From Tissierella sp. MB52-C2 (GTDB taxonomy: Bacteria; Bacillota; Clostridia; Tissierellales; Tissierellaceae): a stretch of 64,000 bases of DNA. Shown piece after piece: positions 1 through 7,337 of the stretch; positions within the stretch are counted from its first letter, which is position 1; each line of letters opens with the position of its first letter. The position numbers and the translations under genes were made by a program. Under the pieces are notes generated by a model. That model did not search any database. It saw nothing but the letters and a program-made list of their open reading frames with translations, and was not told the DNA's origin. The stretch covers positions 1,674,001 to 1,738,000 of the forward strand of contig NZ_CP133261.1 of the NCBI RefSeq assembly GCF_030931715.1. Reading direction: 5' to 3'.

Positions 1-86
1 ATTTCGTTATAAGTTTTATCGTTATTTCTTAATTTTAATATTTTATCTTCTAAGCCATGTTGTTCTATTTTACTTGGTCTTGCCAT
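1..86 (-). CDS. Phage small-terminase-like protein, N-terminal fragment at window edge
   Basis: ATG at 84-86 on the minus strand follows an AAAGGGTGATAAT ribosome binding site. The 28 visible codons begin MARPSKIEQHGLEDKI and continue with a helix ending KTYNEI, the pattern seen at the start of DUF3486-type or small terminase proteins, which carry an N-terminal HTH for DNA recognition. The rest lies left of the window. It would mark the beginning of the packaging/structural module, consistent with the position just downstream of the late regulator and cargo zone. The identification rests on a short stretch only. Confidence 0.5.
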   Translation of the reverse strand, partial: MARPSKIEQHGLEDKILKLRNNDKTYNE

Positions 87-146
87 ATTATCACCCTTTA
101 ACGTTATATGATTAGAAATAACGCTATTATTTATTTTTGTATAAGA

Positions 147-170
147 AAAGAGAGCCTGTTGGCTCTTAAA
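147..170 (-). terminator. Rho-independent terminator after the 281-1843 gene
   Basis: On the minus strand, GAGCC-AACA-GGCTC is followed by TCTTTTCTT. It lies 110 bases past the stop of the membrane protein gene and upstream of the terminase-like start. It resembles the terminators at 2234-2266 and 5367-5399. Confidence 0.7.
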
Positions 171-280
171 TATTACTAATCTATATTTACATATTAAATT
201 CTAACAACAATGCCTTACTTCTGTAATCTTTTTTTGTCTTATATTAATATTTATTCGAATAGACTTCAATCCCTTGCATT

Positions 281-1843
281 TTACGCTTGATCCTCTTGTA
301 CATATATCCACCCTAAAGCTAATTTCGCCTTTGTTGTTACATCATCTCTGAGTAATTCGTATTTATAGTTTTCATAAATTACATCTTTACCATTTTCGTC
401 TGTATATACTCTAGTGAATATGGTTTTTTCTTTTCCTAATGTGTTATATGTTAAAACTATTTTTTCTAACTCTCCATCTTCTTCCTGAGATATAGGTATA
501 TGTATACGTTCATCTTTACTGATAATTGGTATTTCTATAGCTAATTGATTTTTATTCCCATTTATTTTAAAGTAAATTTTAAACACTCCGTCGACTATTA
601 TTCCTGGTCCACAATTAGTTAAAGTAATAAAACCACATCTTCCTGTATACTCTTCTTTCAATTTCTTTTCATATGATTCTATTAAAAGTATTTTGTCTCC
701 TTTAAATTTATATGATAAATCATTCATACGTAAATCTTCAGAATAGGTATCAGTCACGCTTAGCAATGCTCTATTATTAAGTTTGTATTCTTCATCTCTT
801 GATTTTCTATTATCTAATATAGTTAAATAGACTACTATTAAGGCTGTTATTGCCCCTATTATACTTCCAATATATCCACCTAAGAATCCTACCCAGTCTT
901 CATTTTTTATATTGGAATACATATTGTTCCCAATAATCAAATAATCTATCAAAACAGGAATTAATACAGTTGCTATAATAATAAATATTGCTAGTAAAAT
1001 TTGTTTTTTATACTTCATCAATAATTCCATAAGATTCCTCCGTGCTTTTCTCTTACATTTTTCTGGATAACTAATATCTCTATCACCCTCTTTAATACAT
1101 TTACTCATCTTATCACTACTATCGGTTAATTTATCTTGTACTATCATCTGTATGTAAGATTTATTCATATATCGCTTACTCCCATCTTTTTCATCTGCTA
1201 TTAAATAAAAAACTTCATCTTGCCATAATATATTTCCGTATAGATCTTCATCTTCATCTAGATAAAACAAATATCTTTGTTCTTTTCTTAATTTCATTTC
1301 AAGTGTTGTCTTTTCATAACTTTCGGATATAAAATAAAGGTAATAGCAAATTATGAATGTTATTATAAAATAAATTGATGCATGTCTGTTACTCTTATCA
1401 GTGTCAATACGCATAACTATAGAATTACTAACAACAAATAATCCATATAAAAATGGTATTAATTTATTAAGTAGTTTGATATATTTATTACGTTTGATTT
1501 CTTTTGTAACTAAGATTATATTTATTGAAAAGATTATGAAACAAATACCCATGCAAACATCTTCTCTGGAAAAAATACGTTGAAAAAGCAAACCTATATC
1601 TTCTCTTGTTAGAATTGTAATTAGATAAAAAACCAATCCTATCATAAAAAACATAAAAGCATTATAAATAAAACTAAATAATAAATCAATAGTATCATCG
1701 AATTGAACCAAATTTTCTTTAATAATATTACTTCTATTAAGTTGTTCCTTATAAATGGCGTTTATAAAATAATTCATACCAAATATTACAAAGAATGAAA
1801 TTATAGCTAAATCTTTTATATTCTGAATGCTATCTAAAAACAT
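281..1843 (-). CDS. Multi-pass membrane protein, cargo gene (possible two-part fusion)
   Basis: 520 aa; start ATG preceded by AAAGGGGAACACT. Five hydrophobic helices fall in roughly the first 170 residues. A soluble stretch with a YLDEDEDLYGNILW segment follows, then two further helices around residues 282-342, the second pair containing WVGFLGGYIGSIIGAI. A C-terminal soluble domain of about 170 residues ends the protein. The helix pair with the GGYIGSIIGA motif followed by a soluble domain recurs in accessory-island membrane proteins, but no function is known to me. Inside the gene a perfect start signal (GGAGGAATCTT then ATG, 1028-1030) could give a separate product of about 250 aa beginning MELLMKYKK, so the ORF may be a fusion of two older genes. 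It sits alone between its own upstream motif and terminator, as expected of prophage cargo. Confidence 0.75.
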   Translation of the reverse strand: MFLDSIQNIKDLAIISFFVIFGMNYFINAIYKEQLNRSNIIKENLVQFDDTIDLLFSFIYNAFMFFMIGLVFYLITILTREDIGLLFQRIFSREDVCMGICFIIFSINIILVTKEIKRNKYIKLLNKLIPFLYGLFVVSNSIVMRIDTDKSNRHASIYFIITFIICYYLYFISESYEKTTLEMKLRKEQRYLFYLDEDEDLYGNILWQDEVFYLIADEKDGSKRYMNKSYIQMIVQDKLTDSSDKMSKCIKEGDRDISYPEKCKRKARRNLMELLMKYKKQILLAIFIIIATVLIPVLIDYLIIGNNMYSNIKNEDWVGFLGGYIGSIIGAITALIVVYLTILDNRKSRDEEYKLNNRALLSVTDTYSEDLRMNDLSYKFKGDKILLIESYEKKLKEEYTGRCGFITLTNCGPGIIVDGVFKIYFKINGNKNQLAIEIPIISKDERIHIPISQEEDGELEKIVLTYNTLGKEKTIFTRVYTDENGKDVIYENYKYELLRDDVTTKAKLALGWIYVQEDQA

Positions 1844-1880
1844 AGTGTTCCCCTTTCTCTATAGAGCTTATCTCTAATAC

Positions 1881-1911
1881 TTCGACATTAGAACAGAAAT
1901 TCCTTCTTTTT
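1881..1911 (-). promoter_or_regulatory. Cargo-gene upstream motif (copy A, partial)
   Basis: On the minus strand AAGGAATTTCTG is followed by AATGTCGAAGTATTA, the same arrangement (AAGGA-TTTCT, then TGTCGAA) found ahead of the genes ending at 5203 and 4131. Only the gene-proximal half is kept here. The core TGTCGAA fits the Spo0A box consensus TGNCGAA. Confidence 0.45.
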
Positions 1912-1996
1912 ATGTAAAGATTTCCAATTATCTTATCCGTTTTATTTCTTTACAATTATTGTAAGGTACTTTCATCATCTTAGTTTATTACATAGA

Positions 1997-2023
1997 AATA
2001 GGCACCTAATAGTGTGCCTATTT
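1997..2023 (-). terminator. Hairpin after the 51-aa gene
   Basis: ATAGGCAC and GTGCCTAT form an 8-bp stem directly after the TAA of the small gene; on the minus strand it is followed by TTCTATG, a weak T tail. Confidence 0.55.
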
Positions 2024-2179
2024 TTAAACTATTTTCTTTAACATTATAGTCTTTTTACCTTTAGCTTCTATGAGCCGTTCATTAACCATCATTGCTGCAA
2101 TTAACGAAGCATACCTTGGTGATAATTTATAATTTTCTAGTAAAAATTCTCCTAGTCCTTTGTTCATTGGAGCGGTCAT
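2024..2179 (-). CDS. Small 51-aa protein, unknown function
   Basis: ATG at 2177-2179 has a clear AAAGGAG ribosome binding site seven bases upstream, and the frame runs to TAA at 2024 next to a hairpin. The product starts MTAPMNKGLGEFLLENYKLS and has a basic C-terminus (KGKKTIMLKK). It has no membrane helix and no recognised domain. The strong start signal and own terminator argue that it is a real small cargo gene. I do not recognise it. Confidence 0.55.
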   Translation of the reverse strand: MTAPMNKGLGEFLLENYKLSPRYASLIAAMMVNERLIEAKGKKTIMLKKIV

Positions 2180-2233
2180 ACTTGCTCCTTTAGACAAATT
2201 GTGACAAGTGGAAGTTAAATATATCTACTTTAA

Positions 2234-2266
2234 TTTATTGCATGAAAAAAGAGCCTGGTTAGCTCT
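2234..2266 (-). terminator. Terminator, copy 1 of a 33-bp repeat
   Basis: On the minus strand AGAGC(T)AACC-AGGCTCT is followed by TTTTTTCATG. It lies just after the stop of the gene at 2289. The 33 bases match the copy at 5367-5399 with a single difference, more than termination alone would require. Confidence 0.75.
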
Positions 2267-2288
2267 TCATCATTTAATAATTCCCTAT

Positions 2289-2957
2289 TCAATAAAAATC
2301 ATCAACTTCAATATCAAGTTTATAAGATTTCGTTTCTGCATTATCTGCTGCTATTATAACCATAAGATAAGCTCCTTCTTCCACTTCACATTCAGAAAAA
2401 CTAATCTCATAAAAATTAATAGGTATGTTAGGATAAAGTCTTTCAGTATCAGTAGAAATCCACTGATAAGTTCGATAAAACCCAAGCCCATGTACATGAT
2501 CTCTTTTTTTAACTACCGGAAATAAATTCTCTAGCTGCCTTTCTAGTTCTTGTGTTACAAAAACTCCATTAAATTGAAATACAATTGTAGGATTTTTAGC
2601 TACAACTTTTCCTTTATTTTCAATTGCAAACATTAATTCAGATCCAGGTCTTGTAAATTCAACAATCTTTCCACCAATCATTGCTTTGGAGCCTATTCCC
2701 ATCGATTTACTTAATTCTAGTAGTTCTTGAAACTTTATAGTATTTTTAGCGGGATACGGCTTTGCCTCTATAAGAGTTTCATTAATACCGTATGTCCCAT
2801 AACTAAAAAACATCTGCGGCTGTGTGTTGTCTTTTATGTATGTCAAAGAAGTAAATACTACAGCAATTAAGGATATAATTAAATTTAAATCATATTTCAT
2901 AGCATTCTCAACTTTTGAAGCTCCTTTCTTTTTGTTCTGATACTTACGCTTTGTCAT
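2289..2957 (-). CDS. Membrane-anchored protein of unknown function, cargo gene
   Basis: 222 aa; ATG with GGAG eight bases upstream. A basic N-terminus (KRKYQNKKKGASK) is followed by one hydrophobic helix at about residues 25-43, then a soluble domain of about 175 residues that reads as mixed beta strands (for example ELMFAIENKGKVVAKNPTIV and EEGAYLMVIIAADNAE). The layout, an anchor with a single Ig-like or sensor-like domain, would place the domain outside the cell if the basic end stays inside, but topology is inferred. It lies alone between a motif-bearing upstream region and the 33-bp repeat terminator. No family recognised. Confidence 0.65.
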   Translation of the reverse strand: MTKRKYQNKKKGASKVENAMKYDLNLIISLIAVVFTSLTYIKDNTQPQMFFSYGTYGINETLIEAKPYPAKNTIKFQELLELSKSMGIGSKAMIGGKIVEFTRPGSELMFAIENKGKVVAKNPTIVFQFNGVFVTQELERQLENLFPVVKKRDHVHGLGFYRTYQWISTDTERLYPNIPINFYEISFSECEVEEGAYLMVIIAADNAETKSYKLDIEVDDFY

Positions 2958-3020
2958 ATTTTGTTACTCCATTTCTATCGCATCTAGTATTTTCATAAAG
3001 AACCATAATTTGGGTTATTA

Positions 3021-3060
3021 TTCAACAAAAGCAGCCAATGAAAATAGAAGAGATTCCAAT
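3021..3060 (-). promoter_or_regulatory. Cargo-gene upstream motif (copy B, degenerate)
   Basis: On the minus strand GGAATCTCTTC is followed after a gap by TTTTGTTGAATAATA, a degraded version of the AAGGA-TTTCTC plus TGTCGAAT arrangement seen more clearly at 4160-4210 and 5235-5285. Confidence 0.3.
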
Positions 3061-3145
3061 AATTAAATTAGAGTCTCAGCGAGAAACCTTATAATGAGTT
3101 TAACTCATTTTACCTAAACCATGAATCCTAAATCTACCTGTTTAT

Positions 3146-3268
3146 TTAAGCATCAGGATTCCTCTGTGCCTTTGTATTACATTTTTCCTTAATACCATTA
3201 TTAACATATTTTCTTCTGTTTCATCCCTCTAAATAGTCCTGTTTTGCTTTTATCCTGATTTCATCCAA
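3146..3268 (-). pseudogene. Remnant of a small terminase-like gene
   Basis: The 394-base gap between 2957 and 3352 holds this remnant. From a TTG (3266-3268) behind GGTGGTGATCA, the minus strand reads LDEIRIKAKQDYLEG and then, across stops and frame changes, MKQKKIC and KEKCNTKAQRNPDA. The first part looks like the HTH start of Clostridial small terminase subunits and the last like their basic TQRN-rich tail. Most of the middle is missing. A related 43-base stretch is present inside the 281-1843 gene (1027-1073). Confidence 0.4.
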
Positions 3269-3312
3269 TGATCACCACCTACTTATTTAAGTTTGTTTTA
3301 TTTGTGTGTTTT

Positions 3313-3342
3313 TTGAAAGAAAAAAAGCCGGGTGGCCCTCAT
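3313..3342 (-). terminator. Terminator after the 3352-4131 gene
   Basis: On the minus strand GGGCC-ACC-CGGCT runs into TTTTTTCTTTC within 40 bases of the stop codon. Confidence 0.7.
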
Positions 3343-3351
3343 AATCATATT

Positions 3352-4131
3352 TTATATCATCAGTTTTCTCTTAATAACATCATCACTTACTTCCGCTATT
3401 TCTGTCTTAGTGAAGTGTACTATACAAATTCGGTCATCTATTTCCTCTAGATAATCAAGTTTATTATCAGATACAACAACTATTAATCCAGATAGTGACT
3501 TATTATATAAGCAACTTTTCTCCTCTATTAGTAACTTTAATCTACTACTAACTTTTTTAATGCTATTCTTCATGGACTGAGAAGAAAATACTTTAACTTC
3601 AATAAGTACCATTTTAGACTCCCCTTCTAGGACAATATCTACCATACGATTAAAATCCCGAGGTTCATATTCTATTTTGTAATCATTCGCATAAATATTC
3701 TTTAACCTATTAAATATAAGCTTTTCATAAACTAATGAGCTTATATTTGAGTGTTCATTAAAGTTTTTTTCTTGCATAACGTTCTTTAAATTATATTTTA
3801 ATTCTTCCTTTTCTTCCTCTCTAATTGAGGAATTATCAATTACTTCTTTAACATCTTTAATTACATTATTTTTAATAAGCTCAACATTGTTCTCCATAAC
3901 TGATATTTTTTCAGTTATCCTTGCATTAAGTTCATTAGCACTATTATTATACATTGTGCTTTGTACTATCGCAACAAGAGCCAAAATTATAGAAGCCCCA
4001 CTCGAAAACATAGATATTATATTTACGACACTATCATTATCATTTAATCTCCAAGTTAAAATTATTATTATAAAGCCTAAAAAAGTAGACATCAACCAAA
4101 ACCAATCTCTATTGCTCCAATTTTTAAACAT
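3352..4131 (-). CDS. Membrane-anchored coiled-coil protein with PD-(D/E)XK-like domain
   Basis: 259 aa; ATG behind GGTAGGAG. Two hydrophobic helices (about residues 10-26 and 36-60) are followed by a charged helical, probably coiled-coil, region to about residue 125. A C-terminal domain follows with NRMVDIVLEGE and, about ten residues on, MVLIEVKVF. The D...EVK pattern on successive strands is the signature of PD-(D/E)XK nucleases such as Mrr-type restriction enzymes. Family knowledge: such domains cut DNA; a membrane-tethered version could act on incoming or membrane-attached DNA. Inference: a solitary anti-phage cargo gene with its own upstream motif and terminator. Catalytic competence is unproven. 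Confidence 0.65.
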   Translation of the reverse strand: MFKNWSNRDWFWLMSTFLGFIIIILTWRLNDNDSVVNIISMFSSGASIILALVAIVQSTMYNNSANELNARITEKISVMENNVELIKNNVIKDVKEVIDNSSIREEEKEELKYNLKNVMQEKNFNEHSNISSLVYEKLIFNRLKNIYANDYKIEYEPRDFNRMVDIVLEGESKMVLIEVKVFSSQSMKNSIKKVSSRLKLLIEEKSCLYNKSLSGLIVVVSDNKLDYLEEIDDRICIVHFTKTEIAEVSDDVIKRKLMI

Positions 4132-4159
4132 TTATTCTCCTACCTTTCCCCAATTATAA

Positions 4160-4210
4160 TTCTACATAAATAGAGAAGATCCTTCTGCAATCGTTCGATA
4201 AATTATGACA
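4160..4210 (-). promoter_or_regulatory. Cargo-gene upstream motif (copy C): three Spo0A-box-like sites
   Basis: On the plus strand TTCTACA (4160), TTCGATA (4194) and TATGACA (4204) occupy the same relative positions (0, 34, 44) as the three boxes at 5235-5285. Between them, on the minus strand, is AGAAGGATCTTCTC. Two boxes are diverged from TGTCGAA. Confidence 0.5.
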
Positions 4211-4225
4211 ACCCTTGTTTGAAGA

Positions 4226-5203
4226 TTAAATGGATTTCTTTTTCTCTAGATTCCTCAATATCGCTTTCCCGTTTTCAGTAATTTTAAATTGTGCATCCTC
4301 TAATGAAAAAACATCATTTATTAGTAATATCTTATTGATTTCTTCTTCACTGCTTTTATCTAGCTCACAACCTTTGCCACTCCTTTTGATAGAATCTAAA
4401 TTTAAATTATCTATAATTAACTCACCTATTTCATCTTCTTTTAAAGTACCACTTTTTAGGTACTTATCTCCTAGAATATTAATAATCTCGCTTACTTTCT
4501 TTGCCACAATAAACCTTCTATCTTCCTCAAAGTAGGAGAAAAGAATAGGTCCACCACTTGCAACTATTTTCCCCTCCAATATCAATAACTCAATTTCACT
4601 TTCTAGTTCTTGAATTGATACTGAACCTTCAATTTGTTTTCTTAATTCTTCATTTTCTTTCATTAGTCTATTATTTTCTAATAGCAAATTCATTGGGTCG
4701 CCAAAATCTGCGCGTACCCATCCTGGCCTTGGTGAAATATCTTTTTCTGATGTTATAGATTGCAAAACTTGAACTTTTAATTCATTTATATCTTTAAAAG
4801 TATTTCCTCTTAATCTCTTGTTAGTTGCTTTATTTATGAACGTATTTAATTTCTCTATGTTCTCAATATCTATTTTATCTCTAGATATAGCAGAATCATC
4901 CTTCAAAAATACTAGTATTGGTATCTCTTGTTCTACAGCAAAATCATATTCCATTTCTGTATAGCTGAGCCCAGTTTCTTCATTTATAGTTCCATATCTG
5001 CCACCTATTATTAAAATATAGTAATCTACATACTTTAAAACACTTTTAATATATTCAAATTGTTTCAAATTAGAAGATGGAAATCTTTCCATGCCAATTG
5101 GTAAACAGTCACTAGAAATTAGTACTTGCTCTACCGCTGATCTCTCATCTTTTAAATCTGTATATGTGGAGCTTACAAACACTTGATATATTTTTTTATT
5201 CAT
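4226..5203 (-). CDS. DUF4062 domain protein, candidate defence/signalling gene
   Basis: 325 aa. The N-terminus (about residues 5-95) has the DUF4062 hallmarks: QVFVSSTYTDLKDER, the central YYILIIGGRYG, and LSYTEMEYDFAVEQEIPILVFL. This family has a TIR/flavodoxin-like fold and is common at the N-terminus of bacterial NLR-like and other conflict proteins. A coiled-coil stretch (about 175-205) follows, then a C-terminal domain with no match I recognise, possibly a winged helix (EDAQFKITENGKAILRNLE). Start ATG has GGAGATGAG upstream. It stands alone with a well-formed upstream motif, between the PD-(D/E)XK-like gene and a gene fragment. An NADase or sensor role is inference only. Confidence 0.75.
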   Translation of the reverse strand: MNKKIYQVFVSSTYTDLKDERSAVEQVLISSDCLPIGMERFPSSNLKQFEYIKSVLKYVDYYILIIGGRYGTINEETGLSYTEMEYDFAVEQEIPILVFLKDDSAISRDKIDIENIEKLNTFINKATNKRLRGNTFKDINELKVQVLQSITSEKDISPRPGWVRADFGDPMNLLLENNRLMKENEELRKQIEGSVSIQELESEIELLILEGKIVASGGPILFSYFEEDRRFIVAKKVSEIINILGDKYLKSGTLKEDEIGELIIDNLNLDSIKRSGKGCELDKSSEEEINKILLINDVFSLEDAQFKITENGKAILRNLEKKKSI

Positions 5204-5234
5204 AGAACTCTCATCTCCTTTCCTTAAGATATAT

Positions 5235-5285
5235 TTCGACAGAAAGGGAGAAAATCCTTTATAAATCGTTCGACATATTGCGACA
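5235..5285 (-). promoter_or_regulatory. Cargo-gene upstream motif (copy D): three Spo0A-box-like sites
   Basis: Plus-strand TTCGACA at 5235 and 5269 and TGCGACA at 5279 (TGTCGAA, TGTCGAA, TGTCGCA on the minus strand). Two sites are spaced exactly 10 bases apart, as in tandem Spo0A boxes. Between sites is AAAGGATTTTCTCC. It ends 32 bases before the DUF4062 start codon. Confidence 0.55.
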
Positions 5286-5366
5286 ACGTATAAAGCCGAC
5301 GGACGTATCCAATCAGCTCTAATATAAAGGAGGCATCACTTCCAAGTATTTATATCTCTCCTTAGA

Positions 5367-5399
5367 TTTATTGCATGAAAAAAGAGCCTGGTTGGCTCT
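5367..5399 (-). terminator. Terminator, copy 2 of the 33-bp repeat
   Basis: Minus-strand AGAGCCAACCAGGCTCT then TTTTTTCATG; one mismatch to the copy at 2234-2266. It overlaps the stop of the 5398-5724 fragment. Confidence 0.75.
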
Positions 5400-5724
5400 A
5401 TGATATGATTTTACCTTCTTCTGGGATTTCATTCTGAATTTCTTTTAAAGCATTTATACACATCTTATTAAATCTTATGTTCTTCATATTATTAAATTTA
5501 CTTTTCATATTAAATATTTCTGTAATTAATATACCAGATGCATATATTATGAAAAAGTATAACATATACCTATTAAGCATGTCACCTATTTTATAGGATT
5601 CATCTTTATAGACCTTCATAACATTCTTTATTATTTCCTGATCCGTTACAGCTTTTATGTTATTTTCAACTATAAATCTAAGTGTATTCCAATAATGATT
5701 TGGGATATCTCTCAAACCAAACAT
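5398..5724 (-). pseudogene. N-terminally truncated membrane protein
   Basis: The first ATG (5722-5724) has no ribosome binding site, and the frame is open upstream of it for 21 more codons with a hydrophobic stretch (LLPIFYSGIITFFMFGL) back to the TAA that ends the gene at 5788. The 108 residues after the ATG hold one more helix (about YMLYFFIIYASGILI) and a soluble middle with KAVTDQEIIKNVM. This looks like the C-terminal part of a two- or three-helix membrane protein whose start has been lost by recombination. Family not recognised. Confidence 0.5.
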
Positions 5725-5787
5725 AAAAAAAGTAATTATGCCAGAATAAAATATTGGTAGAAGATTGGAATTATAAATTGTTATTGT

Positions 5788-6045
5788 TTATTCTTCTATG
5801 TATTTGTATCTGTCCCCCCTTTCTTTTACTAAGACTCCCTCCACATCATCTCCAGAAATTTTATATTTTTGCCCTTTGCTAAAAAAACCTGATATATCTT
5901 CTAGTTCATAATTTGGTCCAAAGAAATTTTTAGTTACCAATTTACCAGATATCGTTTTCTTTAATTCCCCCAAATCTTCATCAAGCCAATCACCCTGTCT
6001 AAATAAATGTACACTCCCATTTTTTACCTTAATTAAAAATTTCAT
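5788..6045 (-). CDS. Small 85-aa protein, unknown function
   Basis: Start chosen at ATG 6043-6045, behind GGGGGAG; the longer frame beginning at 6069 lacks a ribosome binding site. The protein starts MKFLIKVKNGSVHLFRQG and reads as a small beta-rich domain without membrane helix. The stop codon is in frame with the truncated membrane protein fragment that follows. Unknown family; probable prophage cargo. Confidence 0.5.
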   Translation of the reverse strand: MKFLIKVKNGSVHLFRQGDWLDEDLGELKKTISGKLVTKNFFGPNYELEDISGFFSKGQKYKISGDDVEGVLVKERGDRYKYIEE

Positions 6046-6140
6046 ATGTCTCCCCCTTCCATAAAGCACATTGAATAATTTCTTTTATTTATTTGATTAT
6101 ATCTAATATTAATTATATATTCAAATAGATTTCATACAGT

Positions 6141-6350
6141 TTATCTAATCTGCTTCACATTACCCTTATCACTTTTATAACTTCTCTCCTGCATACATTC
6201 TTTTACACTGTCATAGGCTCCTGCCACAACTATATTTTTATGGCCACGATAGGGGCATGTAACATAATTACCTTGTTTCTCCTTAAATCTTACTTCTTCA
6301 GATAATAATACAAATGTTTTATCACTTAAATCAAATAAGTAACATTTATT
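6141..6350 (-). pseudogene. Remnant of a small phage protein lacking a start codon
   Basis: An open frame of 69 codons starts directly at an in-frame stop beside the HNH gene end and reads YLFDLSDKTFVLLSEEV, then TCPYRGHKNIVVAGAYDSVK and ECMQERSYKSDKG. The sequence is coherent and protein-like, with a Cys/His-containing centre, but has no ATG, GTG or TTG at its beginning. It overlaps the last codons of the 6346 gene. Best read as a phage gene whose 5' end was replaced. Confidence 0.45.
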
Positions 6351-7146
6351 TTAATATCTCTTTTATATCTTGATGACTTAGCCATGGTCTTCTTCTATGA
6401 ACCATTTTATGGCAATTTGAACAAAGTAAAACTATATCATTAACACTTGTTGTTTCTCCTGCTTTCATTTCAGATACAGGTTTAATATGATGTCCTTCTA
6501 TATAGTCTTCTCCTATTTTTCCATATACTTTTTCAAAGTCAAAACCACAAGCTTCACAGTATACCTTACCATTTATCTCTTTAAATCTTTTTTTAGCAGC
6601 ATTTATTACTCTGGGATTTCGTTCAGCTCTACTATGCACTTTATACTTTTTCTTACCTTCTGGGAACTCTTCTATAACCTCTTCCATAGTATCTAAATTC
6701 TCTAATATATCCCCTATTGATATTTCTTTTTCTTCCATTAAATCCTGCTTTCTTGACAATACAAAATATTTTGCTCCATCAGATTCAGAGTCAATACCTT
6801 CATATTTAAATATTCCTGCATATTTAAACTTTTCTTTTTTCTTATTTCTTATAAATGCATAAATGTTGTAATTATTTTTTGAATTAATTATTGATCTATT
6901 CCCAACATACTCTTCTTTATATATTCCATTGTTACTTTCAAGAAAATATTTTAAAATATAGTTTTCAGATATCCACTCGTTTTTATAATTATCTCCTAAT
7001 AAGGTGCATAAAATAGCAACTCCTTCAATTTGCCCATTTCTTTTAATAGGATGTATACCTTTAACCTGGTTCACTCCAGATATCATAGATACATCTTTTG
7101 CTGTAACTTCCTTACCTACTTCCCAAAGTTCAATTTCAATAGTCAT
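6346..7146 (-). CDS. HNH endonuclease, McrA-like, with N-terminal sensor-like domain
   Basis: 266 aa; start ATG 7144-7146 behind AGAGGTGATATC. The C-terminal part has a Cys-type HNH motif: CEACGFDF, then EGHHIKPVSEM, then NDIVLLCSNCHKMVHRR, the order found in McrA-type restriction enzymes. The N-terminal half contains HPIKRNGQIEGVAI and YNIYAFIRNKKKEKFKYAGIFKYEG, resembling modified-base-binding (SRA/ScoMcrA-like) domains that precede HNH in modification-dependent enzymes; this assignment is weaker. It lies downstream of the Dam-type methylase at 7338 but with its own ribosome binding site. Likely cuts DNA; whether it recognises modified phage DNA is inferred. Confidence 0.75.
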   Translation of the reverse strand: MTIEIELWEVGKEVTAKDVSMISGVNQVKGIHPIKRNGQIEGVAILCTLLGDNYKNEWISENYILKYFLESNNGIYKEEYVGNRSIINSKNNYNIYAFIRNKKKEKFKYAGIFKYEGIDSESDGAKYFVLSRKQDLMEEKEISIGDILENLDTMEEVIEEFPEGKKKYKVHSRAERNPRVINAAKKRFKEINGKVYCEACGFDFEKVYGKIGEDYIEGHHIKPVSEMKAGETTSVNDIVLLCSNCHKMVHRRRPWLSHQDIKEILK

Positions 7147-7290
7147 GATATCACCTCTTTTAATAATATCCCTTGACCACATTATAACATAAATGGAATT
7201 ATTTACTTAATCATAGATTATATATAAACTTTATGTTCATTTAAATTAAAAGGTTATCATTTATGAGTGTATTTTTTTAGACTATATAAT

Positions 7291-7330
7291 AAATCCCGCT
7301 TAGGGAACTTGCCCCAAGCAGGATTTACTA
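7291..7330 (-). terminator. Terminator after the Dam-type methylase gene
   Basis: On the minus strand AAATCC(T)GCTT and AAGC(G)GGATTT enclose a loop with a further GGGGC/CCC pairing. The hairpin follows the stop of the methylase within ten bases. Confidence 0.6.
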
Positions 7331-7337
7331 TTTTTAA

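Noticed and set aside
7291-7330. Inverted repeat as an attachment site
   Set aside because: Placed directly after a stop codon like the neighbouring terminators and far from the integrase.
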